Assembly (NCBI RefSeq): GCF_001425865.1
Contig: NZ_LMDS01000004.1
Span: forward strand, 866,718 to 930,717
DNA length: 64,000 nt
Reading direction: 5' to 3'
Source of the DNA: Rhizobacter sp. Root404
GTDB taxonomy: Bacteria; Pseudomonadota; Gammaproteobacteria; Burkholderiales; Burkholderiaceae_C
The position numbers were made by a program, and so were the translations under genes. A model generated the notes under the pieces. It searched no databases, was not told the origin of the DNA, and saw only the letters and a list, made by a program, of their open reading frames with translations. How positions within the stretch are numbered: position 1 is the first letter of the stretch; every line of letters starts with the position of its first letter. Shown piece by piece: positions 17,236-25,912 of the stretch.

Positions 17236-19085
17236 TGGAACACGGCTCCTGGCTCACGGGCACATTGATCTACCTGGCCGCAGCGGTCATCGCCGTGCCG
17301 CTCGCGAAGTTCCTCGGCCTCGGCTCGATCATCGGCTACCTCGCCGCCGGCATCCTGATCGGGCCGTGGGGGTTGAAGTTCGTCACCAACCCGCAGGACA
17401 TGCTGCACTTCTCCGAGTTCGGCGTCGTGCTGATGCTGTTCCTGGTCGGGCTCGAACTCGAACCGAAGCGGCTCTGGCAGCTGCGCAAGCCGATTTTCGG
17501 CTGGGGCAGCGTGCAGCTGTTCGGCTCGGCGGCGCTGATGCTCGGCGTCGGCGTGCTGTGCGGCATGGACTGGCGCATCGCGCTGGTCGCGTCGCTCGGG
17601 CTGGCGATGTCGTCGACCGCGATCGGCCTGGGCGTGCTCGGCGAACGCGGGCTGATGAACACCAGCTCCGGCCAGAGCGTGCTCAGCGTCGCGCTGCTGC
17701 AGGACGTGGCCGCGATCCCGATCCTCGCGCTGCTGCCGTTGCTCGCCCTCGAACAGACGCAGGCCGACGGCAATGCGTGGGTCAGTGCCGCGAAGGCGAT
17801 CGGCGTGATCGCGCTGATCGTGTTCGGCGGGCGGCTGCTGATCCGCCCCGCGCTGCGCTGGATCGCGCGCAGCGCGACGCCGGAGATCTTCACCGCCGCG
17901 TCGCTGCTGCTGGTGGTCGCGACGGCGGCGCTGATGCAGACGGTCGGCCTGTCGATGGCCCTCGGCGCATTCCTCGCCGGCGTGCTGCTCGCGGAAAGCG
18001 AATACCGGCGCGAGCTCGAGACCGACATCGAGCCGTTCAAGGGCCTGCTGCTCGGCCTGTTCTTCATCGCGGTCGGCATGAGCATCGACTTCGCGGTGGT
18101 GCTCGCGCAGCCGTTGCTGATCGCCGGCATCGTGCTCGGCTTCCTGCTTGTCAAGGCGGTGGTGCTGTGGGGCATGGGCCGCGCGATGCCGCTGCCCAAG
18201 CCGGAGCGACCGGTGTTCATCATCCTGCTGGCGCAGGGCGGCGAGTTCGGCTTCGTCGTGTTCCAGACCGCCGCCGGGGCCGGGGTGATCGACGCGCCGA
18301 CCTCGTCGCTGTTGGTGGCGGCGGTCGCGATCTCGATGCTGGTGACGCCGCTGCTGCTGGTGGCGGCCGACCGCTGGTGGATCCCGCTGCTCGCCGGACA
18401 GGCGAAGAAGAACACCAACGTCGAAGAACTGCACGACCCGCAGCACCAGTCGGTGATCATCGCGGGCTTCGGCCGCTACGGGCAGGTGGTCGGCCGCATG
18501 CTGTACGCCAACGGCATCAAGCCGACCGTGCTCGATGTCGATGCGGAGCAGATCGAGGCGATGCGCAAGTTCGGCTGGCCGGTGTTCTACGGCGACGCGA
18601 CGCGCCTCGACCTGATGCGCACCGCCGGCGCCGCGACCGCGAAGATCCTGGTGCTGGCGATCGACGATGTCGACCAGAGCGTCGAGGTCGCGAAGATGGT
18701 GCGCGAGAATTTCCCGGACCTGACGATCGTCGCGCGCGCCCGCAACGTGCGCCACTACTTCGACCTGCACGACCTCGGCGTCGAGCTGATCGAGCGCGAG
18801 ACGCTCGATTCGGCGCTGATGAGCGCGCGCAGCGTGCTTGAGCAGCTCGGCTGGGAACGCCACCAGGCGCGCACGCTGGCGCTGCGTTTCCGGCGCCACA
18901 ACGTCGCGCAGTTGGTGCAGATGGGGCCGCATCGCAAGGACGAGGCGAAGCTGATCGCGGTCGCCAAGCAGGGCCGCCAGCAGCTCGAGGAGCTGTTCGC
19001 GCAGGAGCGCGACGAGGCGGCGAAGCGGCAGGCGCGGGTCGGCTGGAACGACGAGTCGGACACGCGCGACAGCGCGCAGCCGTAG
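17235..19085 (+). CDS. kefC: Glutathione-regulated potassium efflux antiporter, CPA2 family
   Basis: 616 residues, almost the length of E. coli KefC. The first ~390 residues are a CPA2 antiporter with about 12 membrane segments (GLGSIIGYLAAGILIGPWG, GLAMSSTAIGLGVLGERGL, GLFFIAVGMSIDF). An RCK/TrkA-N Rossmann domain follows (VIIAGFGRYGQVVGRMLYANG, split here over a Gly-rich turn). Glutathione adducts of electrophiles open the channel and acidify the cytoplasm for protection. It is the second gene of the kefF-kefC operon. The C-terminal 100 residues are charged and helical. It is convergent with the coiled-coil membrane protein gene. Confidence 0.94.
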   Translation: MEHGSWLTGTLIYLAAAVIAVPLAKFLGLGSIIGYLAAGILIGPWGLKFVTNPQDMLHFSEFGVVLMLFLVGLELEPKRLWQLRKPIFGWGSVQLFGSAALMLGVGVLCGMDWRIALVASLGLAMSSTAIGLGVLGERGLMNTSSGQSVLSVALLQDVAAIPILALLPLLALEQTQADGNAWVSAAKAIGVIALIVFGGRLLIRPALRWIARSATPEIFTAASLLLVVATAALMQTVGLSMALGAFLAGVLLAESEYRRELETDIEPFKGLLLGLFFIAVGMSIDFAVVLAQPLLIAGIVLGFLLVKAVVLWGMGRAMPLPKPERPVFIILLAQGGEFGFVVFQTAAGAGVIDAPTSSLLVAAVAISMLVTPLLLVAADRWWIPLLAGQAKKNTNVEELHDPQHQSVIIAGFGRYGQVVGRMLYANGIKPTVLDVDAEQIEAMRKFGWPVFYGDATRLDLMRTAGAATAKILVLAIDDVDQSVEVAKMVRENFPDLTIVARARNVRHYFDLHDLGVELIERETLDSALMSARSVLEQLGWERHQARTLALRFRRHNVAQLVQMGPHRKDEAKLIAVAKQGRQQLEELFAQERDEAAKRQARVGWNDESDTRDSAQP

Positions 19086-19103
19086 CGGCCCGGCCGGCGC
19101 GGC

Positions 19104-19793
19104 CTACTTGCCGACCAGCAGCACCCGCATCCCGAGCGGGCGGCCGCCGGCGCGGTCGAGCACCTGCACGGTCACCTGGCGCGGCTTCAGCCCCTCGGGG
19201 AGCGCGACCTTGCCGCGCAGCACCTGCTGCGCGCCGATCGAGACCGTCTCCGCCGGCGCGGTGAAACTCTTCGCGGCGCCCGCGGCCGATTCACCGGCCA
19301 CGGTCAGCTGCAGCGCCGCGCCGAGTGGCTTGCCGGCGCCGGCACGGGCGCGCGTCAGCAGCAGGTCGTAGCTCAGCTCGCGGCCTTCCGCATCGAACCG
19401 GGCCGCACGGATCTCGACCGCGCCGCCGCGTGGATCGGGCGGCAGCGACGCGACGATCGCGCCGAGGTCGCCGCGCAGCGCCTCGACGCTGGCGCGGCTG
19501 CCCGCCAGATCGTCGCCGAGCTGCTTCTTCTCGGCCGTGGCCTGAGCGAGCTGCTGGCTCGTGCGGGCGAGCTCGCCGGCCAGCTTGGCTCGCGCCGCTT
19601 CGGCCGTCTCGTAGGCGCTGCGCAGTTCGATGCTGGCGCCGGCCGACAGGCGTGGCGGCAGGTAGCGTTCCTGCACGAAGTACAGGCCACCCGCTCCGAG
19701 GGCGATGCCCACGAGCAGCAGCAGCAGCCACCTCGGCATGCGCCAGCGCGAACGGCGTCGGCCGTAGGGATCGAAGGTGACGGGTTTGAACAT
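19104..19793 (-). CDS. Membrane-anchored coiled-coil protein (DUF6776-like)
   Basis: 229 residues from ATG 19793: a basic N-terminus (GRRRSRWRMPRW), one membrane segment (LLLLLVGIALGAGGLYFV), then a long coiled coil rich in Ala/Glu/Gln/Leu (about 55-110) and a beta-rich C-terminal domain ending MRVLLVGK. The layout resembles a family of unknown function in Burkholderiales that I believe is DUF6776, but this is from memory and moderate at best. A single-pass protein with periplasmic coiled coil fits an envelope structural role. The start is uncertain, since no good ribosome binding site is visible. It is divergent from the MurA-like gene, which may hint at a cell-wall link. Confidence 0.55.
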   Translation of the reverse strand: MFKPVTFDPYGRRRSRWRMPRWLLLLLVGIALGAGGLYFVQERYLPPRLSAGASIELRSAYETAEAARAKLAGELARTSQQLAQATAEKKQLGDDLAGSRASVEALRGDLGAIVASLPPDPRGGAVEIRAARFDAEGRELSYDLLLTRARAGAGKPLGAALQLTVAGESAAGAAKSFTAPAETVSIGAQQVLRGKVALPEGLKPRQVTVQVLDRAGGRPLGMRVLLVGK

Positions 19794-19987
19794 CAGGGGG
19801 AGGAGGAATTCGTGAAAGAAGGGGACGAGCGGGTCGACCGCAGCGGAGGGCCCGAAGGCTAACCCGGGCGAGGTCGCCCACTGAAACAAGCCGTTGCACC
19901 GGACCGGGCAAGTTGCGTGCCGCAAGCAGTACATTGACGCCCGTCTTCCCACTGCGACGGGCCGCGCGCGCGGCGCCGCATCTTCCC
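19794..19987. promoter_or_regulatory. Divergent spacer with a plus-strand micro-ORF behind an ideal ribosome binding site
   Basis: A 194-base gap. On the plus strand AGGAGG (19801-19806) stands five bases before GTG 19812, which opens a 16-codon frame ending TAA 19860-19862. This could be a leader peptide or coincidence. The remainder, ahead of the MurA-like gene, is GC-rich and holds no clear promoter. Confidence 0.35.
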
Positions 19988-21289
19988 ATGTCCAACCTCA
20001 TCGTGCACGGCGGCACGCCGCTGCGCGGCCGCATCCACCCGTCCGCCAACAAGAACGCGGTGCTGCCGATCCTGTGCGCGACGCTGCTGAGCTACGAGCC
20101 GCTGCGCCTGCTGGGCGTGCCCGACATCACCGACGTGCGCAAGATCCTCGACATCTTCCGGCTGCTCGGCAGCGAGGTGTCGATGAACCATGCCGACGGC
20201 ACCCTCGAGCTGCACCACCGCGAGACCGTGTTCGACGCGGCGCGCCATCGGCTGCCGGAAGAGATGCGCTCGTCGATCATGCTGGTGCCGCCGCTGCTGG
20301 CGCGCTTCGGCGTCGCGCGGCTGGAAGACAACGTCAAGGGCTGCACGCTGGGCGTGCGCGAGATCGACCCCCACGTCGAGGTGTTTCGCCGCTTCGGCGG
20401 CGAAGTCGAGCGCGCCGAGGGTTCGCTGCTGGTGCGCAGCAGCGGGCTGCTGTCGCCGACGGACCACTGGCTCGACTACGCGTCCGTCACGACGACCGAG
20501 AACTTCGTGCTCTGCGCCGCGGTGGCCGGCGGCACCTCGACGCTGACGAACGCAGCCTCCGAGCCGCACGTGCAGGAGTTCTGCCGGTTCATGGCGATGA
20601 TCGGCGTGCGCATCGACGGCATCGGCACCTCGCGGCTGACGGTGCACGGCGGTACCGCACTGCGCGGCGGCGAGTTCCGCTTCGACGAGGACTTCCACGA
20701 GATCACGACCTTCCTCGCGCTCGGCGCGATCACCGGCGGCGACGTGATCGTGCGCAACAGCGCGCCGGAGAACTTCCCGCTGATCGACCGCACGTTCGCG
20801 AAGTTCGGCGTCGAGGTGACGCACGCCGGCGGCTGGTCGAGCGCGCGCTGCGCCGGACCGCTGCAGGTGCAGACGCCGTTCACGAGCAACGTGCTGACCA
20901 AGGTCGAGGCCGCGCCGTGGCCCTATTTCCCGGTCGACCTGCTGCCGATCTTCATCGCGCTCGGCGTGCGGGCCCAGGGCAACGCGATGTTCTGGAACAA
21001 GGTCTACGACGGGGCGCTGGGCTGGACCGGCGAGCTGTCGAAGTTCGGCGCGCATGTGTTCTCGTCCGATCCGCACCGCCTGATCACCTTCGGCGGCAGC
21101 CCGCTGACGCCGGCGGTGGTCGAGAGCCCGTACATCATCCGCGTCGCGATCGCGCTGTTCATGGTGGCGGCCAGCATCGAGGGCCGCTCGGAGATCCGCC
21201 ATGCCGCGCCGATCCGCCGCGCGCACCCCGGCTTCGTCGAGAACCTGCGCAGTCTGGGCGCACGCGTGGAGTGGACCAGCGAAGAGTAG
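19988..21289 (+). CDS. UDP-N-acetylglucosamine 1-carboxyvinyltransferase paralogue (MurA-like)
   Basis: 433 residues of EPT-transferase fold. Active-site landmarks of MurA are kept: the SANKNAVLPIL loop with Lys22-Asn23, RSSIMLVPPLLARFG, the catalytic cysteine (Cys119) in KGCTLGVRE with the following Arg124, and the Asp in APWPYFPVDLLP. MurA adds enolpyruvate to UDP-GlcNAc, the first step of peptidoglycan synthesis, and the Cys-type enzyme is the fosfomycin target. The sequence is clearly divergent from canonical MurA (for example REIDPHVEVFRR instead of the usual ARPVDLH), and it stands alone rather than in the his/murA neighbourhood. I take it as a second copy. Its substrate is inferred. 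Confidence 0.82.
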   Translation: MSNLIVHGGTPLRGRIHPSANKNAVLPILCATLLSYEPLRLLGVPDITDVRKILDIFRLLGSEVSMNHADGTLELHHRETVFDAARHRLPEEMRSSIMLVPPLLARFGVARLEDNVKGCTLGVREIDPHVEVFRRFGGEVERAEGSLLVRSSGLLSPTDHWLDYASVTTTENFVLCAAVAGGTSTLTNAASEPHVQEFCRFMAMIGVRIDGIGTSRLTVHGGTALRGGEFRFDEDFHEITTFLALGAITGGDVIVRNSAPENFPLIDRTFAKFGVEVTHAGGWSSARCAGPLQVQTPFTSNVLTKVEAAPWPYFPVDLLPIFIALGVRAQGNAMFWNKVYDGALGWTGELSKFGAHVFSSDPHRLITFGGSPLTPAVVESPYIIRVAIALFMVAASIEGRSEIRHAAPIRRAHPGFVENLRSLGARVEWTSEE

Positions 21290-21345
21290 TCCGCGCGTTC
21301 GACGACCCCCGGCCGCACCGGGCCTTTCCCGCCGACGGCGCTTGT

Positions 21346-21361
21346 TGCAAATTCATTTGCA
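21346..21361. promoter_or_regulatory. Perfect inverted repeat, probable operator of the Fur-family regulator
   Basis: TGCAAATTCATTTGCA is a perfect 7-2-7 palindrome, AT-rich within very GC-rich DNA, 13 bases before the ATG of the Fur-family gene. Position and symmetry suit a Fur/Zur-type dimer site acting as an autoregulatory operator for this gene and the coupled transporter. Which metal it answers to is not shown by the sequence. Confidence 0.7.
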
Positions 21362-21374
21362 CTAAGATGACGGC

Positions 21375-21785
21375 ATGGAACGCAACACCCGTCAGCGCGA
21401 GGCCGTGCTCGCCGCGATCGAGCACGCCGGCCGCGCGCTGACACCGGGCGAGATCCTGGCGCTCGCGCAGACGTCGGTCGCGAGCCTGAACCTGTCGACG
21501 ATCTACCGCCACATCAACGCGCTGCAGGACGAGGCGCGCATCGTCAAGGTGCTGCTGCCGGGGCAGGCCGCGCGCTTCGAGGCCACCTGCGGCGACGACC
21601 CCGCACACGGCGGCGCGCACCACCATCACCATCACTTCCATTGCAACGGCTGCGACCGCGTCTACGCGCTGCACGCCTGCCCGGGCTCGATGCAGGACCT
21701 GGCCCCCCCGGGCTTCGTCGTCAGCGCCCACGAGATCACGCTGCGCGGCCTGTGCGCCGATTGCAGCCGCGGCGCCCCGTCGTGA
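21375..21785 (+). CDS. Fur-family (Zur-like) metal-responsive repressor
   Basis: A 136-residue winged-helix regulator. The DNA-binding domain (NTRQREAVLAAIEHAGRALTP, LNLSTIYRHINAL) is followed by a metal-binding half with a run of histidines (AHHHHHHFHCNGCD) and two CxxC pairs (CNGC and CADC), which normally hold the structural zinc. The His run is longer than usual and suggests sensing of zinc or nickel/cobalt. Its stop overlaps the start of a metal transporter (TGATG), so the pair forms one unit. The palindrome just upstream is the likely autoregulatory site. Zur is the best guess; a nickel- or cobalt-specific sensor is the alternative. Confidence 0.88.
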   Translation: MERNTRQREAVLAAIEHAGRALTPGEILALAQTSVASLNLSTIYRHINALQDEARIVKVLLPGQAARFEATCGDDPAHGGAHHHHHHFHCNGCDRVYALHACPGSMQDLAPPGFVVSAHEITLRGLCADCSRGAPS

Positions 21786-22486
21786 TGCTGGGCCACGCGC
21801 ACGACGCGCTGCCGCTCAGCGGGATGGCGCTGTTCTTCCTGCTCGGCCTGCGCCACGGCATCGAGCCCGATCACATCGCCGCGATCGACGGGCTGACGCT
21901 GCGCGCTCACGATCACCACGAGGCCCATGCGCCCTGGACCGGCAGCCTGTTCGCCCTGGGCCACGGGCTGGCGATCGCGGTGATTGCGGTCGCGATCAGC
22001 CTGCTGGCCGCGTCGTTCGAATTGCCGGCGGCGCTGGTGCAGGTGGTCGAGTGGCTGCCGATCGTGCTGCTGACGCTGCTCGGACTCTGGAACCTGCGCG
22101 CACTGCTGGCGCCCGGCGCCTACCGACCGAGTTCGGTGCGCATGAAGCTGATCCCGGCGGCGCTGCGGGACCGCACCGACCTGTGGTCGACCGTGGCGAT
22201 CGGCCTGCTGTTCGCGCTGGTGATCGACACGGTCGCGCACGTGTCGGCCTGGAGCGTGTTCGCGACGCACCAGGGCGGCTGGTGGGCCGGCGCACTGGCC
22301 GGCCTGCTGTTCTCGGGCGGCATGCTGATCGCCAGCACCGCCGACTCGCAGCTGATCTCGCGCGTGCTGCGCAGCGCCGGAAGCGAGGCCGCGGCCTCGC
22401 GACTGCGGCGCGGCATCGGCTGGTTCGTCGTGATCCTGTCGTTCGGCGTGGTGATCCAGGCGGTCGCCGCGAAGCTCGGCGCCTGA
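21785..22486 (+). CDS. NiCoT-like nickel/cobalt (or zinc) transporter
   Basis: A 233-residue membrane protein with about six to seven hydrophobic segments. The family signature in the second segment appears as GLRHGIEPDHIAAID, where His/Asp/His residues line the metal path, and a second conserved stretch is GLLFALVIDTVAHVSAW. A His-rich N-terminus (GHAHD) and loop (HDHHEAH) could collect metal. It is shorter than classic NiCoT permeases, closer to the HoxN/HupE-like short group. It is coupled by start-stop overlap to the Fur-family repressor, so metal-repressed uptake is the simplest model. The metal is not determined. Confidence 0.8.
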   Translation: MLGHAHDALPLSGMALFFLLGLRHGIEPDHIAAIDGLTLRAHDHHEAHAPWTGSLFALGHGLAIAVIAVAISLLAASFELPAALVQVVEWLPIVLLTLLGLWNLRALLAPGAYRPSSVRMKLIPAALRDRTDLWSTVAIGLLFALVIDTVAHVSAWSVFATHQGGWWAGALAGLLFSGGMLIASTADSQLISRVLRSAGSEAAASRLRRGIGWFVVILSFGVVIQAVAAKLGA

Positions 22487-22496
22487 AACCACCTGA

Positions 22497-23072
22497 TCAG
22501 GCGATCTTGCAGGCTTCCTCGAAGCTCAGGCGCGGGCTGCGGCCGAACAGCTTGCTGGCGTCGCCGTGACCGAGGTTGACGATGAAGTTGGTCTTGACCG
22601 TGGTGCCGGCCCAGAACGCCGCGTCGACCTTGGCGGCGTCGAAGCCGCTCATCGGCCCGCAGTCGAGGCCCAGCGCGCGCGCCGCCAGGATCAGGTAGGC
22701 GCCCTGGATGCTCGAATTGCGGAACGCGGTCGCGTCGATCATCGGCTGGTTGCCGACGAACCACGACTTCGCGTCGGCGTGCGGGAACAGCTTCGGCAGC
22801 TGCTCGTAGAACGCCATGTCCATGCCGATGATCACGGTGACCGGTGCGGCCTTGGTCTTGTCCTGGTTGCCGGGCGACATGCCTTCGAGCAGCTTGGCCT
22901 TCGCCTGCGGCGTGGTCACGAAGATGAAGCGCGCCGGGCTGCTGTTCGCCGAGGTCGGGCCCCACTTCACCAGGTCGTACAGCTGGCGCAGCGTCGCTTC
23001 CGGGATCGGCTCGGGGGTGAAGCCGTTGTGGGTGCGGGCGTTGTCGAACAGTTGCTCGGTCGTGACGTTCAT
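22497..23072 (-). CDS. rutE: RutE/HadB-type nitroreductase (malonic semialdehyde reductase family)
   Basis: A 191-residue FMN-dependent nitroreductase-fold protein: [31 protein letters not shown] (flavin phosphate site), [22 protein letters not shown]. In the Rut pyrimidine pathway RutE reduces malonic semialdehyde to 3-hydroxypropionate. No other rut genes are in the window, so here it may act as a general reductase of the HadB/RutE group. It is convergent with the metal transporter gene, and faces away from the DUF1841 gene across a 119-base spacer. Confidence 0.87.
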   Translation of the reverse strand: MNVTTEQLFDNARTHNGFTPEPIPEATLRQLYDLVKWGPTSANSSPARFIFVTTPQAKAKLLEGMSPGNQDKTKAAPVTVIIGMDMAFYEQLPKLFPHADAKSWFVGNQPMIDATAFRNSSIQGAYLILAARALGLDCGPMSGFDAAKVDAAFWAGTTVKTNFIVNLGHGDASKLFGRSPRLSFEEACKIA

Positions 23073-23191
23073 GAATTCGGTCTCGGGTTGAAAGATGGTT
23101 CATTCTGGTCGCGTGCCGCACACGGGCGGCGCGCAAAAATTCGTCGACCACGTTCGGCTGGGGTGAAGGGTCGCGCAGGCAGAATTCGCGG

Positions 23192-23626
23192 ATGTTCCAG
23201 CCGTCCCAGCACGATGTCAGGCGCTTCTTCTGCGAAGCGCGTCGCAAGCAGCGCGAGACGCTGCCGCTCACGCCGATGGAGACGATGGCCGCCGACTGGA
23301 TCGCGCAGCACCCCGAGCACCACGCCGAACTCGATGACCTGGATGCTGCGCTCGCGGCCGTCTACGCGGTGGAAGACGGCCGCACCAACCCGTTCCTGCA
23401 CCTGTCGATGCACCTGTCGATCAGCGAACAGGTCGCGATCGACCAGCCCACCGGCATCAAGCAGGCCTTCGGGCTCCTGGCCGCCAGGCTCGGCTCGGCG
23501 CACGCGGCGCAGCATGCGGTGATGGAGTGCCTGGGCGAGATGGTCTGGGCCTCGCAGCGCAGCGGGCGCCCGCCCGATGGCGAGCGTTACCTCGAATGCG
23601 TGCGGCGGCGCGCCACGCGCGACTGA
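23192..23626 (+). CDS. DUF1841 family protein
   Basis: 144 residues. MFQPSQHDVRRFFCEARRK at the start, HPEHHAELDD and NPFLHLSMHLSISEQVAIDQP in the middle are the hallmarks of DUF1841, a proteobacterial family of unknown function. It has several conserved histidines that could bind metal and a helical C-terminus (HAVMECLGEMVWASQR). It is soluble and lacks a signal peptide. The gene lies alone on the plus strand, convergent with the GGDEF-EAL gene 3 bases away. No function is claimed. Confidence 0.88.
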   Translation: MFQPSQHDVRRFFCEARRKQRETLPLTPMETMAADWIAQHPEHHAELDDLDAALAAVYAVEDGRTNPFLHLSMHLSISEQVAIDQPTGIKQAFGLLAARLGSAHAAQHAVMECLGEMVWASQRSGRPPDGERYLECVRRRATRD

Positions 23627-23629
23627 CCG

Positions 23630-25747
23630 CTACGGCTGATCGGCCTGCAGCGGCGCGTGCAGCGAGGCCTGGCGCGTCTCGCCGAACAACGAGGGGCGGA
23701 ACACCGCCGACACCATCCGGTCGTCCATCGCCCACAGCAGCAGCGCGCGGGCCGTCATCGGCTTGGCGAACAGGTAGCCCTGCAGCTCGTCGCACCCCAG
23801 GTCGACGAGGATCTTGTGCTGGCGCAGGTTCTCCACGCCCTCGGCCACGACCTTGAGCCCGAGCGCATGCGCGAGCTTGACCACCGCGTCGACGACGGCG
23901 CGCGCATCGGCGCTGTGGTCCACGTCCTTGACGAAACTGGCGTCGATCTTCAGCTCCTCGGCCGGCAGGCGGCGCAGGTAGCTCAGGCTGGAGTGGCCGG
24001 TGCCGAAGTCGTCGATCGACAGGTGCGTGCCCAGTTCGCCGAGGCGCCGGAAGGTCTCCTGCGTGGCGCCGGTGTCTTCCATCGCCGCGGTCTCGGTGAT
24101 CTCGCAGGTCAGCAGCGAGGGGTGGATGCGGTAGCGCGCCAGTGCGCCGGCAATGCGGTCGGCGATGTCGTCCTGCCGCATCTGGTAGGCCGAGAGGTTG
24201 ATCGCGACGCGCATGCGCAGGCCCTTGTCGCGCCATGCGCGCGCCTGCTTGCAGGCGGCCTCGATGACCCAGTCGCCGAGCGGCCCGATCAGGCCGGAGC
24301 GCTCGGCCAGCGGCACGAACTGCGCCGGCATCACGAAGCCCAGGCGCGGATGGTTCCAGCGCACCAGCGCCTCGGCGGCGGTGACCTTGCCGCTGCGCGC
24401 GTCGATCTTGGGCTGGAAGAACAGCTCGAGCTGGTTCTTGACCAGCGCCAGCCGCAGGTCGCGCAGCAGGTCGAAATTCTGCTGCACGTCGGCGTCCATC
24501 TCGGGCGCGTAGAAGCTGTGGCGCGCGCCGCCGGCCCGCTTGGCGGCGTACATCGCGGCGTCGGCGCGCGCGATCAGCTTGGTCGGCGGGCACTGGTCGG
24601 GATAGACCGAGATGCCGATCGAGCACGAGATCACGACCTCGCGGTCGTCGACCCGGTACGGCTCGCTGAGCGTGTCGATCAGCCGCTTGGCCAGACGCGC
24701 CACCGACTGCGGCGCGCGCTCGCCCATCGCCAGCAGCAGGAACTCGTCCCCGCCGATCCGCGCCGCGACGCCGGTGCTGCGCGCGAAGGCCTTCAGGCGC
24801 GCGCCGACCTGCGCCAGCACGCTGTCGCCGCTGCAGTGACCGAAGCCGTCGTTGACTGGCTTGAAGCCGTCGAGGTCGATGAACAGCACCGCCAGCGCGA
24901 TCGAGGGCGACTCGCGCCGGCGCGCGTCCCCCACCACGGCCGCCGCGCGGCGCCCCGGCCCGCGCGCCTGCTCGCTGCGCTGCGCGTCGACCTGCTTGGC
25001 CGCCTCCAGGAGGCGAGCTTCGAAGAACAGGCGCGTGGGCAGCCCGGTCAGGCTGTCGGTCACAGCGAGGTTGGTCGAGCGCGCGAGCGGCTCGGCCGAA
25101 GCGGACTGGCGCAGCGCCAGGCGGAGCACCGCGCCGAGCGCGATCAGGCCGATCAGCACCGGCCAGGCCGGTCCGAACGCCTCGCCGGCGCTGAGCGGGC
25201 GCGCCGCGAACTCCCCGGCAAAGGGGCCGATCCAGCCCGCCGCCGCGAGGGCCGCAGCGGCGCGGATGAGCGTGCCGCGGCGCACGCTGCGCCACTCCAG
25301 CTGCGCGGCGAGCAGCAGGGCTGTCAGCCCCACGGCCAGCAACACGGGGCCGGCCAAGCCCAGTTTGGACAGCGGCCAGACGTCGGCGTGAGCACCGAGC
25401 ATCGGCTGCAGCGCCGCCGCGCCGACCGCGGCGGCGGCGACGGGGACCGCCCAGCGCCGCCGGCCGCGATGCCACAGCGACCCCGTGCCGGTGATCGCGG
25501 CTGCCAGCAGCAGCGCCGGCCACCACGACGCCCACCACGGGAGGGCCGCCGCGACATCAGCGGCGCGCGCGGCGTGCGCCGACCACCACAGCGCGCTGGC
25601 GGCGAGCAGCACCGCCACGCCAGCGACGGCCGCCGCCATCGCCCGCGGCCGCGCGGTCGCGGCGAGATTGATTTCGGCCGCCAGCCAGAACATCGCAGCG
25701 CAGACCGCCAGACCGGCCACCGTCAGAAGCGTGAAATGGGAAATCAT
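23630..25747 (-). CDS. Membrane GGDEF-EAL cyclic-di-GMP protein
   Basis: About 705 residues. Seven or so hydrophobic segments at the N-terminus form a membrane sensor region. The GGDEF domain has an intact RIGGDEFLLL active loop, and the preceding inhibitory RxxD site appears lost (RSTG at the expected place). The EAL domain keeps EALVRW, DDFGTGHSSLSYL and ELKIDASFVKD, so phosphodiesterase activity is plausible. Such dual proteins set c-di-GMP levels and the switch between motility and attachment, which fits the chemotaxis genes 2 kb away. ATG 25747 is chosen; a TTG at 25819 would add 24 residues. Confidence 0.92.
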   Translation of the reverse strand: MISHFTLLTVAGLAVCAAMFWLAAEINLAATARPRAMAAAVAGVAVLLAASALWWSAHAARAADVAAALPWWASWWPALLLAAAITGTGSLWHRGRRRWAVPVAAAAVGAAALQPMLGAHADVWPLSKLGLAGPVLLAVGLTALLLAAQLEWRSVRRGTLIRAAAALAAAGWIGPFAGEFAARPLSAGEAFGPAWPVLIGLIALGAVLRLALRQSASAEPLARSTNLAVTDSLTGLPTRLFFEARLLEAAKQVDAQRSEQARGPGRRAAAVVGDARRRESPSIALAVLFIDLDGFKPVNDGFGHCSGDSVLAQVGARLKAFARSTGVAARIGGDEFLLLAMGERAPQSVARLAKRLIDTLSEPYRVDDREVVISCSIGISVYPDQCPPTKLIARADAAMYAAKRAGGARHSFYAPEMDADVQQNFDLLRDLRLALVKNQLELFFQPKIDARSGKVTAAEALVRWNHPRLGFVMPAQFVPLAERSGLIGPLGDWVIEAACKQARAWRDKGLRMRVAINLSAYQMRQDDIADRIAGALARYRIHPSLLTCEITETAAMEDTGATQETFRRLGELGTHLSIDDFGTGHSSLSYLRRLPAEELKIDASFVKDVDHSADARAVVDAVVKLAHALGLKVVAEGVENLRQHKILVDLGCDELQGYLFAKPMTARALLLWAMDDRMVSAVFRPSLFGETRQASLHAPLQADQP

Positions 25748-25912
25748 CCGGGCAAGCGCGGGCCAGTTCTCGCGGACGCGCCCGAGGTGGCGCGACACCG
25801 TTACCGATGGTGACGGCAAATGTGCAATCGCGTGCGCTTATTGCGGACGGTAGTCCGACCGGTTCGTGACGCATGCAACAGAGCGCGGCACTCCGGCAGC
25901 GCCCAACGTCGC
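25748..25912. other. Spacer between the GGDEF-EAL gene and the LuxR-type regulator gene
   Basis: A 165-base stretch, part of which (to 25819) may code for an alternative N-terminus of the GGDEF-EAL protein. No hairpin with a T-run and no clear promoter is seen. Confidence 0.3.
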
